From: Casuarina equisetifolia
Lineage: Eukaryota > Streptophyta > Magnoliopsida > Fagales > Casuarinaceae
NCBI GenBank assembly: GCA_028551475.1
Contig: CM052355.1
Coordinates: 23,153,580 to 23,217,579 of the forward strand
Direction: 5' to 3'
Length of the DNA: 64,000 bases
Every line of letters begins with the position of its first letter. Position 1 is the first letter of the stretch. Made by a program: the position numbers and the translations under genes. The notes below the pieces were generated by a model. That model saw only the letters and a program-made list of their open reading frames with translations, was not told where the DNA came from and ran no database searches. This document shows, piece after piece, positions 47,746-58,800 of this stretch.

Positions 47746-50700
47746 TCGCAACAACAAAAGGTATTAATAGTAACTATCAATGGACCAAGTTTTTGTAAAT
47801 GGGTGACAAAACATCCCCATTGTGTGGTGGGCCAACTTTAGGCCATAAAGGTAGATCAAGATGAGAAGGTACCAGTTGAATTAAGGGACATGCTTAAAGA
47901 CTTTGAGGACTTGTTTCAGGCTCCTACTCAACTTCCCCCAAGTCATGAGTTTGACCTTCCTTTGATTATAGGAAGTAAGCTGGTTAATGTATGATCATAT
48001 AGATATCCTTATGTGTAAAAGACAAAGATTAAGAAGATGGAGGAGGAAATGTTGTCTATTGGGGTAATATGTAAGAACTCTAGCCTGTTTGCATCTCCTA
48101 TGTTATTGGTTAAAAAGCATGATGGCAATTGGAGATTTTGTGTGGACTATTATGCCTTGAACAAATTGACAATTAAAGACAAGTTTCTAATACCTATAAT
48201 TGGTGAGCTTTTAGATAAGCTACATGGGGCAACTTAGTTTTCTAAACCGAACTTGTAGTTAGGATACCATTAAGTGCAGGTGTTTCCACTAGACATTTTG
48301 AAAATAGCATTTAAGACTCATCATGGCCTTTACATGTTTCTGGTGATGCCCTTCAGACTAACCAATTCCTCAACCACATTTCATAGCCTAATGAATCATA
48401 TCTTCTAACAACACTTATGAAAGTTTGTGCTTATCTTCTTTGACGACATACTTGTTTATAATCCATTGTGGGAAAGCCATGTATAGCACTTATGATTTAT
48501 CTTACAAGTTTTGAGAGACCACCAGTTGTATGCAAAATGTAGTAAGTATGCCTTTGTTAGAAAGCAAATTGAGTATTTGGGAAACATTATTTCAAGTGAT
48601 GGTATAAAGGCAAATCCTAAGAAAATAGAGGCTATGTAAAACTAGCCTCACTTGACTACAATCAAGGAATTAGGGGATTCTTAGGCCTTACTAGTTACCA
48701 TAGAAGATTGGTGAAGGATTATAGACAATTGAGTCACCCATTAATGCAAATGTTTAAAAAAGACAATTTTCAGTGGTTGGATGAAGTAAGCCTTTGAGAA
48801 ACTTAAGTAAGCAATGAGCTTTACACCTGTGTTAGTGGTCCTATATTTCAAGAAACCTTTTATGTTGGAAACATATACATGCTATAAAGGAATAGAAGTA
48901 GTGTTGATGCAAGAAGGAAGAACTAGCCTATCTTAGCAACGCTCTAGCCCTAAAACATTTGGGTATTTCCACTTATGAGAAGGAACTACTAGCCATCGTG
49001 ATAGTGGTACAAAGATGGTGATCTTATTTATTGGGTAATCACTTCATTATGCATACCAACCATAACAACCTCAAACATCTATTATAACAACAAGTGTCCA
49101 TGTCCGCCTAACATAAATGGCTTACCAAACTTCTAAGTTTTGATTATGAGATCCAACACAAGCGAGGGACTAAGAACAACGTCATTAATGCCTTTTCCAG
49201 ACTTCCAGATGGTGAGAAGGATTCAAAATTATAAGTATGCCAATCATACAACCCACCTATATACAAAAGGTGCTATAAAGCTATGACAGGGATTCCCACT
49301 TCTATACCATTAGAGTAGTTAGTGAGTGATCATCTACTCATCTAGGTTATAGCCTAGTAAGAAGAGTTCTAAGGTGCAAAAGTAAAGTGGTGGTGGGAAG
49401 TCAAGGTTGGTTAAGAGATCAAATAGTATAACAATTGCATGACGAAAGTCTTAGGGGTCATTTAAGAACTAGAGGCACTCTAAAAGAGTATAACAACATT
49501 TCTATTAGCCAAATATAAAGCAAATAGTGGAAAAGCAAGTTCCATGCCTTAGGCTACTTCAACCCTTTCCTATGCCTAAGGAAGGTTGGAAGTATATATC
49601 CATGGATTATAAAGGGGCTACCCCGTAGTGGAGCTAAGGACACCATATAGGTGGTGGTAGATCATTTCACTAAGTATGCCCACTTCATTGTGTTAAGCCA
49701 TCCTTCTTTGTAGCACAAGTGGCAACCACATTCATTGGCAACATGGCCAAGTTACATGAGGTGCCAAACACTATTATAAGTGATTGAGACCCTATCTTCC
49801 TCAGTAAGTTTTAGGAGGAGTTGTTCCAAACCTTAGCGGTGAAGTTACTTTGCAATATTTCCTACCATCCATAAATAGATGGCTAGACTAAGATGGTCAA
49901 TTAGTGTATTGAGCAGTACTTGCATTGCTTGAGTGCCATGGATTTTATAGAGGGACTACCTCATAGTGAAGGTAAGGACACTATATAGGTGGTGGTAGAT
50001 CATTTCACTAAGTACACCTACTTCATTGTGTTAAGCCATCTCTTCTCTGTAGCACAAGTGGCTACCGCATTCATTAGCAGCATGGTCAAGTTACATGGGG
50101 TGCCAAACACTATTGTGAGTGATTGAGACCTTATCTTCCTCAGTAAGTTTTGGGAAGAGTTATTCCAAACCTTAGTAGTGAAGTTACTTTGCAATATTTC
50201 CTACCATCCACAGATAAATGACCAAACTGAGAGGGTCAATTAGTGTATTAAGCAGTGCTTGTATTGCTCAAGTGGGGAGAGGCTGAAGAAGTGGCATTCT
50301 TAGCTAGAGTTGGCCAAATGGTGGTACAACACCAATTATCATAAAACTTTGAGGATGACTCCTTTTGAGGAAGTATACGACTACTTACCTCGACAACCTC
50401 CCTATCACAATTTAAGCTCACTAAAGAATAAGAGGTGGATGAATATTTGTGGGAGTAGGCCAACATATTAGAATTAATTCAATCCCATTTACTAAAGAGT
50501 TAAGCTTAGATGATTTCCTATGCAAACTGAAACCATATAAAATGGAAATTTAAGGTTGGGAACTTAGTGTATCTCAAGGTGCAACCCTACCGCCAATTCA
50601 CATTGTCCAAGAAAAAGGATCATAAGTTGACTCCATGGTATTATAGGCCTTATATAATCACCAAATGAGTTAGAGAGGTCGCATATAGACTGACACTCCC

Positions 50701-51002
50701 ACTAGGGACCTGCATACATCTGGTGCTCCATGAATCCCAACTTAAAAAGGCAATTAGGATGAAATGCAAATTTATCTCAGGGTCCCTCTCATTGATGGGG
50801 AAAGAAGATTGTTGGTTAAGCCTTAGAAAGTAATAAGGTGATGGCTAGTGCTACAAGGGGATGGACCTAGAGTAGATTTGTTAATTTAATGGTTAGAACA
50901 TCCAAAACACAAGCCTACTTAGGACATTGAGTACATCTAGTGCTAGTTTCTTTCTTTCAAAATAAGCCTTTGAGGACATGGACTACTTGAAAACAAAGGG
51001 AT
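47746..51002 (+). pseudogene. RT, RNase H, integrase and chromodomain remnant of element A
   Basis: RT fingers are near 48085-48240 (LLVKKHDGNWRFCVDYYALN). The catalytic IFFDDILVY is intact at 48433-48459. RNase H lies near 48850-49200, with HTNHNNLKHL-type text. The integrase zinc region is near 49410-49560. The integrase core is present twice in tandem (49602-49937 and 49938-50273). A C-terminal region (VGNLVYLKVQPYRQFTL, near 50550-50600) and a decayed chromodomain-like tail (near 50880-50930) follow. Many stops show it is dead. Confidence 0.75.
49602..50273 (+). repeat. In-frame 336-bp tandem duplication of the integrase core
   Basis: The two 336-bp units (112 codons each) both start at ATGGATT and carry the first Asp region (VVVDHFTKY), the VPNTI(I/V)SD region and the QT(K/E)xVN region. 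They differ at a few per cent of sites, with separate stop codons. Confidence 0.75.
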
Positions 51003-51387
51003 TGTTAGGACCTCACCTTAAATTGAAGAGCATATGGCTAAGCAAGGGCAAGAAGGAGAATCTTTACAAGGGTAGCATCAAAATCACATAATGAGATGAA
51101 GGAAAAGAAAAGAAAGGAGACAGGAAAGAAAGGAACTTATTAGAAAACCCTATTGTCTTTTATTGCCTTAGTTGTTTTGAAAATGTTCTTGAATTTCTAT
51201 AGTTGAAGTAATGTAGTTAGCTGTTGTTAGTTGCTTATGTACTTGCAATTTTGGTTTTTGCTTGTGGATTTGTAGTTGGGGTTTATGTTATAAGTAGGAA
51301 GCTAGAACTTAAAATGTAAGGGAAACTTTGCTAAAATTTCCCAAATCTATCTTGTTCTTGGTGAATCAAAGAAGCTTGTTCCTAACA

Positions 51388-51589
51388 ATGGTATCAATTG
51401 TCATGATCCCAACTAACAAGCCAAAAGCCCTAGAGCTATTGGTTAAGCTGAAATTAATCCTCTTGAATACCATTACCAAACTTAAGTACCACCGTCATGT
51501 GTTTACCATGATCTAGGTTCCAATCCTAGGTCATGACAATGGATCTATTAAGGAAGGTGTCGATCATTTGATTAAAAACATGCCTAGAA
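51388..51589. other. Spacer, no gene seen
   Basis: About 200 bp between the 3' LTR of A and a Copia LTR fragment. The first five bases (ATGGT) are the proposed right target site of A. No further feature is recognisable. Confidence 0.35.
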
Positions 51590-52231
51590 GATCTTGGTTC
51601 AAGATGATGAGAAAGGAGGAAATTTTCTATGAAGCTTATGGAGCTTAAGCTGAACTGAAATCTTGGTGAGGTGCATATTTGTTCTCTAGTATTGCAGTAA
51701 GATTGTTTGAGATGTTACTTATGTATGTGTTGGTCTCATTGATATTATTGCTTTGCACATACATTTAATTGTAAATCCATAACTCTAGTTGTATTGTAAT
51801 TTAGGAGTTTCATGATTAGGGCTTAGATTATCATTATTGATATTTAGAAAGCCTTAGCTTTATTTTACACATTTCATATCTTAAGGGAGTTGCTTGAATT
51901 TGTATAAGGTTGAAGAAACCTTTTTATTGTAATTAGTGTGTATAAGACGCATATTAAATTATTATCTTTTGGTCAAAGGGTTGTAAGTTGTAAGAGAACA
52001 TTTTCTCCTAAGTTTGAGCAAAGTGGACTTTAATAGGTTAGATTGAAAAAAAAAAAAAGGATAGATGTAAGTGTGGGAGCTAAATCACCATGGTAAAACT
52101 ATGTCTTTGTGTATTATTTGTTTATGCTTGAAATTTTGACCTTATAAATTATGCATGTGAGAAAACATTTTTTAAAAGCAATTAATCAAGAAACTAATTC
52201 AACCATTCTAATTGGCTGTTATATCTAACAC
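51590..52231 (+). mobile_element. 3' part of a P-family Copia LTR
   Basis: It aligns with the right part of the P LTR (25330-26051): AAGATGATGAG..., GTTTCATGATTAGGGCTT, TAGATGTAAG...AAATCACCATGGTAAA, and an end at ATCTAACA. The 5' part is missing and no primer-binding site follows. Confidence 0.5.
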
Positions 52232-52385
52232 CTACTTGTTTTACCAAGGCCTCATATGATCCTTAGTGGAGGAAAGTTATGATAATATAACATGGGGCTC
52301 AAGTTCAATCATGGAAAGGGCTACCTAGCATGGGGCTAGAGTGGAGTCATCGTCAAAAAAGGACCTTATATATGGCAGTAAAAAC
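52232..52385. other. Spacer, no gene seen
   Basis: About 150 bp without recognisable features, ending in the AAAAC target site of element G. Confidence 0.35.
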
Positions 52386-54516
52386 TAATGTGAATCTTAT
52401 GGTGGGCTTAAGTGAGCTTTGAATAAAAAAGATATGTAAAACTCTTCTTTTTTTTTGTGTTTGGGGTTTTTTGTGAGAAAAATTTATGTTTGGGTGAGAG
52501 GATGGGAGAAAAATGAAAATGTGAAGAATAAAAACAAAAAATAGATGCCAATGAGCTCTAAGACATAAAGGCAACACCACCAGTCAAGGAAATGCTCCAC
52601 CACCAATTCCTGGTAAGAATTGGATAAAGGATACAAAAGTTGATCACTCAACTTAAGAGTTTCTATTCTCTAGAAAAATAAGTCTATTTATAACTAAAAC
52701 AATGTTCTCTTTAAATAGGCAGTTAAACCTAACCCTAGAAGGATCCTAATAAATTAGGAATCCTTAAAACCTACTTTTAGAAGGATCTTAACAAATCAAG
52801 AATCCCTAAAATTAAGGAAGTCTTAACAAATCTAGATTCTGACAAATAAAGAAATCCTAAACAAATCAAAGATTTTACAAGTATGGAAACCTAGATAAAT
52901 CAAAAACCTAGATAATTAATGAAAACCAAACAAAAGGAAATATTCTCTGACAATAAAGAAAACCAAAGAAATTAAGGACTCAACATTTATTTAGGAAACC
53001 CCCCATATAAAAGACTACAGAAATGCTACAAAATATTCTTGGGTTGCTTTTTCAACCTTGGCTTTCTTAGACCCATTGGATTACGTTATGGACCCTCAAT
53101 TCTTTGATGTTGGAACTCACATATTGGGCTTTAAGTGCATCCACATCAATCTCCCCTTCTTGACAAAGATTTGTCCTTAAATCTTGATTGTTGCTTTGGG
53201 TTTTATCACCCCACGAATCCACAATACAAGTTTGTGCACACGAATCAAGCCTTAACTCTTTGTTTCTTAACATTCTCTGATCACAAAGAAGCAAATTCTT
53301 TGAGATAAAGAACAACAACCTTATATTTCTTCTGATTATTGTACGCTTGGAACTTAAACACCCCTTCAATACAATATAACCAATCAATAAAATCATTGGG
53401 ATCAAGAGTACCTTTGAATTCTAGGATCTCGACATGTAAGCTACAATCATCGTTTGGCCTCCTCTTCTGCTCACTTTCATCACTACTAGAATCTACACGA
53501 GATTCATCTAGCTTGCCTTGAGCATTATGGCGTAAGTTTTGCAACATTTGGAGGACATAAAACAGTTGCCTTTTCATCTAAAGGATGTCAGACAATTACT
53601 CTTTTACCTTCCCTAACTCAAGTGATAACATTATGTTTGCAAACTTCCCATCGTGGAATTGGGGAAAAATTACCACTATGATGAGACAAAGAATGACCAC
53701 TATGATCAGATGAAGCATTGCCACTTGGATTAAACATCTTGAGGAGAGCTCACTTAAAAGAATAACCTAAGCTCTTATTACCACTTGATGTGGATCTTAT
53801 TGTGGGCTTGAGTAAGCTTTGAATAAAAAAGATATGTAAAAATCTTTTTTTTTTTTTTGGTGTTTTGGGGTTTTTTGTGAGAAAAGTGAATGGTTGGATA
53901 AGAGGTTAGGAGAAAAACGAAAATATGAAGAACAAAAACAAAAGATAGATGTCAATGAGCTCCAAGACATAAAGGTAACGCCACCAGTCAAGGAGATGCA
54001 CCATCGCCAATCCCTAGCAAGAATTGGATAAATGATACAAAAGTTGATCACATAACTTAAGGTTTCTATTCTCTGAAAAAACAAGTCTACTTACAATTGA
54101 AACAATACTCCCTTTAAATAGGCAGCTAAACCTAACCCTAGAAGAATCCTCGTAAATCAAGAATCCTTAAAACCTAATTCTAGAAAAATCCTAACAAATC
54201 AAGAATCCCTAAAATTAAGGAAATCTTAATAAATCTAGATTCTGACAAATAAGGAAACCCAGATAAATCAGGAACTTAGACAATTAAAGAAAACCAAACA
54301 AAAAGAAATATTCTTTAACAATAAAGAAAACCTAAGAAATTAAGGACTTAACAACTATTTAGGAAACCCCCGTATTAGAGACTACAAAGATGCTACAAAA
54401 TATTCTCAAACTACTTCTTCAACCTTGGCCTTCTTGGACTCATTGGATTACGTTATGAATTCTCAATTCTTTAATGTTGGAACTCATAATATTGGACCTT
54501 AAGTGTATTGACATTA
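52386..54516 (-). mobile_element. Element G: reverse-strand relative of D with perfect TSD AAAAC
   Basis: The 5' LTR (53786-54516) and 3' LTR (52386-53148) are in reverse orientation and match the D LTRs. AAAAC lies on both sides (52381-52385 and 54517-54521). A decayed Met-tRNA primer-binding site (TGGTAATAAGAGC) lies at about 53783-53771 in reverse. The 640-bp interior keeps the gag N-terminal half (53281-53577: LDPNDFIDWL and KEFASL) and then jumps straight to the C-terminal end (RLDSCAQTC...DLRTNLCQEGEID, 53120-53260). The middle of gag present in D is deleted. It is smaller and older than D. Confidence 0.75.
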
Positions 54517-54521
54517 AAAAC

Positions 54522-55250
54522 ACTTAGGTTGTAACAAAAAAATACAAGTACTTCCATTATTGCTCAAAACTAGGAAAATCAATTAGTGGCCATATTAGAT
54601 TACAAAGCACAACTCAATTTTAAAAAATATTTATTAATAAAATAAAATAAATTATATTATATGAAATAAAAAATAAGAATAGGCAGGAAATAATGGGCAA
54701 AAACGCTACAAATGACATCCACCATTTTAATCAAACTCTTTGACAATGATTTATGAAAATTTTTGCAAAATCAAAATGCCTTGTTAGTAGTAACAAAAAC
54801 GTGTAGGTTGTTGCGAAAAAAAATACAAAACACAACTCAATTTCAAAAAATATTTATTGAAAAATAAAAAATAAAAATTATGAATTTAAAAGATATAAGT
54901 ATTAATAAAAAAATATTAAATAAAAAAAAAAGAATACATTGAAAATGACATTCACCATTTTCATTAGAACACTTCAAATAATGATTCAAGAAAATTTCTG
55001 ACAAAAACATAAGAGTAGCAGCAAACACAGATTGCTACAAAAAAATACAAATACCTTTGTTTTTGCTCAAAACTAACAAAATCAATTAGTGAATATGTCA
55101 CAACTCAAATTTAAAAAATACAAATAAATAAATAAAATATGAATTTAAAAGATAAGTATTAATAAAAATATAAAAATATTAGTAAAATAAAAAATAAGAA
55201 TACACTTGAAATAACATTTACCATTTAGGACCCTTCGACATTGATTTAGA
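54522..55250. repeat. AT-rich degenerate tandem repeats downstream of SWAP70
   Basis: Three diverged units of about 220-280 bp share an A-rich ACAAAAAAATACAA word (54530, 54809, 55031 regions), a TTTAAAAAATA stretch, and a CACCATTTT...ATGATTTA-type block (54720, 54951, 55219 regions). No coding sequence is present. Element G inserted at the left edge of the first unit. Confidence 0.5.
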
Positions 55251-55611
55251 GCAAGTGCGATGAAAAAAGGCATTTCGAGGCATAGAAGTCCTTTCAAAAT
55301 TAAAACAAAGATATCTCCCAGGCACTTGGACCATCACAAGCGAAAGCAAGAGCATCAGAAGATGTAAATAAGGATCACACAAACAAAATTTTTCTGGGGG
55401 TCATTCAATAGAACTTATTTGTAGAATCGCTCCTGTAGCGAATATCAGGATCTTGCACGAAAGTGGCAAATGCCACACAGGCCTCGTACGGTACAGAAGG
55501 AATTAATAAAGTCGAGTGTGATGCAAGAGTTCCTCAAAAGACTGAACAAAATTTACGCCTCATACAAAGAAAACTCTAAAGCATGCATTGTACAGATAAT
55601 ATAATCAAAGA

Positions 55612-55617
55612 TTTATT
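55612..55617 (-). promoter_or_regulatory. Candidate poly(A) signal of SWAP70
   Basis: An AATAAA hexamer on the minus strand lies about 245 bp after the stop codon (55860-55862), giving a 3' UTR of ordinary plant length. Confidence 0.4.
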
Positions 55618-55859
55618 GCGAAGCACTCGTGAAGTATATAGTTCTATAATCTGAAGTACCCACCACCGGGAAGGAACTGAATGCCACAAATAGACATCCA
55701 TTTACCCCCTTCATAGCTGAATAATGAAAAGAAATATGAGGAAAGAGACATCAAGAAAGTTGACATTTCTCCTGTAAGTGAACCGGTGCCAGTCCCCACA
55801 TCTGGAAAATGTTGTTAAATGCATGCTGATACTTTAAGTCTAGGCTGATTGAAAAGAGT

Positions 55860-58800
55860 TTACTCGTTCATGGTGGTTATTACCGGTTGGCTAACAACAG
55901 GAATATCCAAGCTGCTTCCATCGGTCTCAGGAGCAACTTCTCTTACATCAGCTATCCTTGCTTCTGTTGCCTGAATATCGCTCCATTCACCTTCGCCTAC
56001 TGGCTGGAGGTTGACTTGATCTGCTGCCATGTGGACCAAACTCTCCTCAGACACTGGGATAGCCCTTGAAACACTGAGACATGCTTTATCCACATTCTCT
56101 TCTAATAAGTCTACATGCTTTGTCAGTGGAAAAGTGTTGTCGATATCTGAGCACGACTCAGTCCTCTCCTCAAAAACTTGCTTAGCATCAATATGGTTTC
56201 TGTTGACAGAAAAAAGAAAAAAAAAAGTTTTAATCACTTATTCCCCAAAACAAGTATTATTCATTTACCTTCACGCTATTCTAATATTGCTGACGTAATT
56301 TCTAGAAGAAAAAGTTGGTATAAAGAGCACTCATCAAGCCAGGCAAACAAAACGAGCCTTGAAGAGAAGGGAGAAAAGAAACGGGAGGTTTACAACATTG
56401 TCAAATTATGTGCACTCTGGGGATTGCCTCCAAAACAGATTCAAAAGGCATTATGAAGAGAGAAATTAACCATTGCTTCACCTGGGTTGGGAAATTTTTG
56501 TGAATGGGGGACACCTAACCGGACAACTGCAAAAGGCATGAACAGAGACTAAAAAAAATTGGAAAAAGATTTTCCTATAGAATCAACTTTTGCCCATTTC
56601 TTTACATACTAGATCCACATTAATATCAATGTAGACCCACATACTTTTCAATCTTCTTGTTGTCCTTTGCCTCCAGAACAGATTCAAAAGGCATTATGAA
56701 GAGAGAAATTAATCATTGCTTCACTAGGGTTGGGAAAATTTTTTGGATGGAGGACAACTCAAATTATATCCCGGACAACTGCATAAGGCATGACCAGAAA
56801 CTAAAAAAATTTGGAAAAAGATTTTCCTATAGAATCAATTTTTGAGCCCATTTCTTTACCTATTAGACCCACATTAATATCAATGTAGATCCACATGCTT
56901 TTCAGCCTTCTTGTTGTCCTTTTTTTCCATTCTATCAGTGTTTCGTTAGTTGTTTTAATATCAACATAAATCTTTTCCATTAAACAGGGGACTGACGTTA
57001 TAATTGCAAAAGGGTCGGGATTGCTAAACCTTTGGATTTGCGATTGCAACTTATTTACATATGCCAGAAGCTCTTGCTTTTCCTTCACCGCAGCTGACTC
57101 TTTCTGAGCAGCCTCCTTTATTCGAGCTTCAGCATCTGCATCAGCAACCCTGACCTTTTCCTCTGCCCTCATAACAGCTGCTTCTAATATAACAACACGC
57201 TCTCTGGCTTTTGCAAGCTCAGAACGCCACATATGTGCCTCCCGAATGGAAGAGTCTCTCTGTTTGATCAATTGATCTCTTTCTTTACTCAAGGCAGTGA
57301 TCATTTGCTCAGACTCTTTTAGCTACAAGCATAAATAAAAGACAAAACATACAAATATAATTAGGAAGTGACATAAAATCTCAATAGCATTCATATCAAG
57401 AAAAGTAGAAGCAAATAACATTGAAGGAAACGAATTAAGCAGCAGGAGATATATATGGTGATTGATCAAGTACTCTTCTTTAGTTGTTTATACTATACGA
57501 GGTTCACCATCTTCAATCAAACTACACAATAAGCCATCAAATAAGTACCTTTAACGTAGATGACTCCAGCTGCTTTTCCAAATCTGTTTTGAGACGCTCA
57601 ATTTCTGCACATGCAACTCGCCTTTGTTCATCCATTGTATAAGCAGCAGATGCAGCAGCTTCTGCAGCTTCAGCAGTTTCAGATAACTTATCTGCTATAT
57701 CTTTTATTGTTGAATCCCGTGCACGAAGGTCCCGGGCCAAATTCTGCAGTTCCTCATCCTTAACTCGTAGCGTCTCCTGCAAGTTATACTTACACACTCA
57801 GAACCAAATCCAGTGAAAGGAATGACCCCACTAGACTTGCCGGATTAGCAATAACATAAAAGGAATAATTAAATGCGAAATTCCCCCCCAAAAAAAAAAG
57901 ATATGGGAATAGATATTCTCGCGTGCACACAAAGTAAGAATCAGAAGCCAAGCTGGTGGTAGGCAACAACGTGTCAGAGAAGGCCAGCCTCAAACAGGCC
58001 CTTGAAAGCATATAAATTACCTTTCAGGAGCCAAACCAGCCAAATTTGGATACCATGATAGAAATAAAAATGAAGGAACCCAAACACCTCCCATTGATTT
58101 ATTGAATTAGTATCACAAAGGCAGACTTAATATTGAAGGGAAGGAAAATGCACGAACAAGAAGTTCCATGACAAAAGCACTCTATAATAAACTCCTTAAC
58201 AAAGCCAAACCAACAGTTATTGTAGCCATGTAGTCCAAGATGTCTCAATATATCATGATCAAAACTCTGCCAGGCAGGCCTATTTGCAAACTAAGAGAAA
58301 TATCAGGGCTCCCCACCTTTTCCCCTTTCCGTCTCTCTACACACCCAAAATACATTTTGAATCCATAGTCGTGCTTTGCTCACAGTCTATAAAGTTTCCC
58401 AAACTTTAGGACTCTTTGCAAAATAGCAACTAATAGTTAAGCTATATTTTTCCTTTACATTAACTTTCTAAATATAACAACATATTTTATGAAGTCAATG
58501 AGTTTTCTACCACTAATCTATCAGAAGTAATCCCAATTTCTGACTAAAATTGGCAGCCTAGTGTCATGTTTGTGGTGTGGTTATTTGCTTCTAGCTGTAC
58601 AAGAAGAAAATAAGGTTCCAAAAACATTTTATTACTAACCAAATAGATCCGATTTTATGAATGAGTTTCAAGAAACTCTAATAAACATTCTCTAGCTTTT
58701 AATATTAAACATCATCTGGTCACGAGAAAGACTGGACAGAAAACTTATTTTTCTCTCAATGAGAACAGTGTATGACACACCAGCAATTCTTTTTTCCTTA

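Larger units (their letters stand above)
34267..51387 (+). mobile_element. Chromovirus A (Ty3/Gypsy), outermost element of a three-level nest
   Basis: The 5' LTR (34267-34605, TGTTAGGACC...CCTAATA) and the 3' LTR (51003-51387, TGTTAGGACC...CCTAACA) are related end to end. The flanks ATGGA (34262-34266) and ATGGT (51388-51392) match at four of five positions. A decayed Met-tRNA primer-binding site (TGGTATCTAAAGCC) follows the 5' LTR. The coding region runs gag-protease (36202-37413), is broken by element D (37414-47740), and resumes at the start of pol at 47746. Without D it is about 6.8 kb. Stops and LTR divergence mark it as old. Confidence 0.75.

Noticed and set aside
57790..58011. Possible extra SWAP70 exon or small gene on the minus strand
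   Set aside because: It lies in intron 7. The neighbouring exons join exactly in frame without it and it adds no family-like sequence.
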